Positions 6,284 to 6,978 of a stretch of 6,978 nucleotides of DNA are shown here, piece after piece. Made by a program: the position numbers and the translations under genes. This DNA is from Anaerolineae bacterium (lineage in GTDB: Bacteria; Chloroflexota; Anaerolineae; JAAYZQ01): positions 1-6,978 of the forward strand of contig JAFGOG010000047.1 in NCBI GenBank assembly GCA_016926595.1. The letters run 5' to 3'. Below the pieces are notes generated by a model. It was not told the origin of the DNA, did no database searches, and saw only the letters and a program-made list of their open reading frames with translations. How positions within the stretch are numbered: the stretch's first letter is position 1; each line of letters begins with the position of its first letter.

Positions 6284-6706
6284 ATGTTCAAAAGAATCCT
6301 GCTTGCCACTGATGGCTCGCCCGACGCCAGGCAGGCTCTGGTCTATGTGCGCGATCTTGCCCTGCGTGATGGTGCCCAGGTGTTCGTCGTCCACGCCTTT
6401 GATCCGGTGCCCAGCTATCTGGGAGATCTATGGCGGGATCAGGTCGCAGCGCGTCACGTTTCGGCAGGGCAGGAAGTGGCGGGCAATGCAGCACAGAGTC
6501 TCCGAGAAGCTGGCATCGACGTCGTCGTCGAAGTACTGGAAGGGCCGCCGGCTGATGCTATCCTGAAGGTGGTCGACGTCCGAGATTGCGACCTGATTGT
6601 CATGGGTAGCCGGGGGCATGGCACGCTGGCAAGTCTGCTACTGGGCAGCGTCAGCCATCGCGTGCTGTCCCACGCACGTATCCCGGTGATGATCGTCAGG
6701 GCCTAG
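6284..6706 (+). CDS. Universal stress protein, single UspA domain
   Basis: This 140-residue protein is one complete Usp domain. It opens FKRILLATDGSPDA, with the nucleotide-contacting Asp9, and has the full G-2x-G-9x-G-S signature: G108-S-R-G111 ... G121-S122. It ends in the usual HARIPVMIVRA strand. Unlike the two domains of the upstream tandem Usp, the first Gly is retained, so ATP binding is expected. AGGAGGAGG (6268-6276), 7 bases before the ATG, is a very strong ribosome binding site, consistent with high expression. Upstream lies only the cysC remnant, so it may be transcribed with the tandem usp or from an unseen promoter in 6224-6267. Its role in stress survival is inferred from the family. 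Confidence 0.93.
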   Translation: MFKRILLATDGSPDARQALVYVRDLALRDGAQVFVVHAFDPVPSYLGDLWRDQVAARHVSAGQEVAGNAAQSLREAGIDVVVEVLEGPPADAILKVVDVRDCDLIVMGSRGHGTLASLLLGSVSHRVLSHARIPVMIVRA

Positions 6707-6720
6707 GAAGAAGGGATTAG

Positions 6721-6771
6721 ATGAAGGCCAGCGTGAAGCGGTTGTATAGAACAATGCCAGCAAAACAATGA
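6721..6771 (+). CDS. Possible 16-codon leader ORF overlapping the methyltransferase start
   Basis: ATG 6721 opens MKASVKRLYRTMPAKQ and stops at TGA 6769-6771, overlapping the next ATG (6768) as ATGA. A weak GAAGAAGGG (6707-6715) lies just upstream. The overlap could couple translation, but a frame this short can easily arise by chance. It matches no family I know. Confidence 0.25.
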   Translation: MKASVKRLYRTMPAKQ

Positions 6772-6978
6772 GTTGGATGCAACGGTCTGTCGTCAACCCG
6801 TTCGCCAACCTGGGTTTGGCCTCGGGCTATGAAGCCTGGTACGAAACCACAGGCCGTCGGGCCGACCGCCTGGAAAAGGCTCTTTTGAAGCAGTTGTTGG
6901 CCCGCTTTCCGCAGGCAAGCAGTCTGCTGGAGGTAGGTTGTGGTACAGGCCATTTCACCCGTTGGCTCAAAGAACTAG
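6768..6978 (+). CDS. SAM-dependent methyltransferase, N-terminal part (3' end outside window)
   Basis: The frame from ATG 6768 is open to the right edge, so about 70 residues are visible. After NPFANLGLASGYEAWYETTG, typical of class I methyltransferases whose N-terminus has a Y..WY motif, comes a helix (RLEKALLKQLLARF) and then motif I, LLEVGCGTGHF, with E55-V-G-C-G-T-G61. This is the glycine-rich SAM-binding loop. The substrate cannot be told from this part. An in-frame TAG at 6747 bounds the start; ATG 6768 is the first Met, ATG 6777 an alternative, and neither has a strong ribosome binding site. Relatives resemble small-molecule or ubiquinone-type methyltransferases, but the assignment stops at class I. 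Confidence 0.82.
   Translation, partial: MSWMQRSVVNPFANLGLASGYEAWYETTGRRADRLEKALLKQLLARFPQASSLLEVGCGTGHFTRWLKEL

Overview
The window is a densely packed bacterial segment with every gene on the + strand and a fairly GC-rich base composition. No rRNA, tRNA, CRISPR array or transposase was seen. The gene set suggests an environmental, probably anaerobic or thermotolerant bacterium, with Chloroflexota (Anaerolineae-like) as my best guess. The clues are a DUF1638-like protein, a COG1237 metallo-beta-lactamase-fold hydrolase, a COG0731 radical SAM protein, a tandem UspA protein and a short protein carrying the LQRTVGNRAV motif. This taxonomic call is inference only.

Layout. Positions 2-664 are the C-terminal membrane part of the ferrous iron transporter FeoB, cut by the left edge. 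It overlaps by one base a site-2-protease-type M50 metalloprotease (664-1710), which keeps only one of the two CBS domains usual in its relatives. Next come a DUF1638-like protein (1711-2400), a 130-residue protein with an eCIS/DUF4157-type N-terminal motif (2412-2804), an MBL-fold hydrolase (2833-3663) and a 436-codon frame (3665-4975). That last frame joins an anti-sigma-like zinc finger to a radical SAM enzyme and has strong internal ribosome binding sites. Gaps between these genes are -1 to 28 bases, so positions 2-4975 look like one operon.

An 82-base palindrome-rich spacer separates this block from a tandem universal stress protein (5058-5966). The 317 bases after it hold no intact gene. 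They contain the degraded 3' part of an adenylylsulfate kinase (cysC) gene, with one in-frame TGA and no 5' half. A single-domain universal stress protein follows (6284-6706), then a possible 16-codon ORF, and finally the start of a SAM-dependent methyltransferase (from 6768) that runs off the right edge.

How the genes fit together. Iron uptake, membrane proteolysis, a metal-dependent hydrolase, a Fe-S radical SAM enzyme and two nucleotide-binding stress proteins suggest a metal/redox stress neighbourhood, but the sequence does not prove a shared pathway. The strongest oddities are the zinc finger-radical SAM fusion with nested starts, the eCIS-like mini-protein, the cysC remnant and the CBS deletion in the M50 protease.
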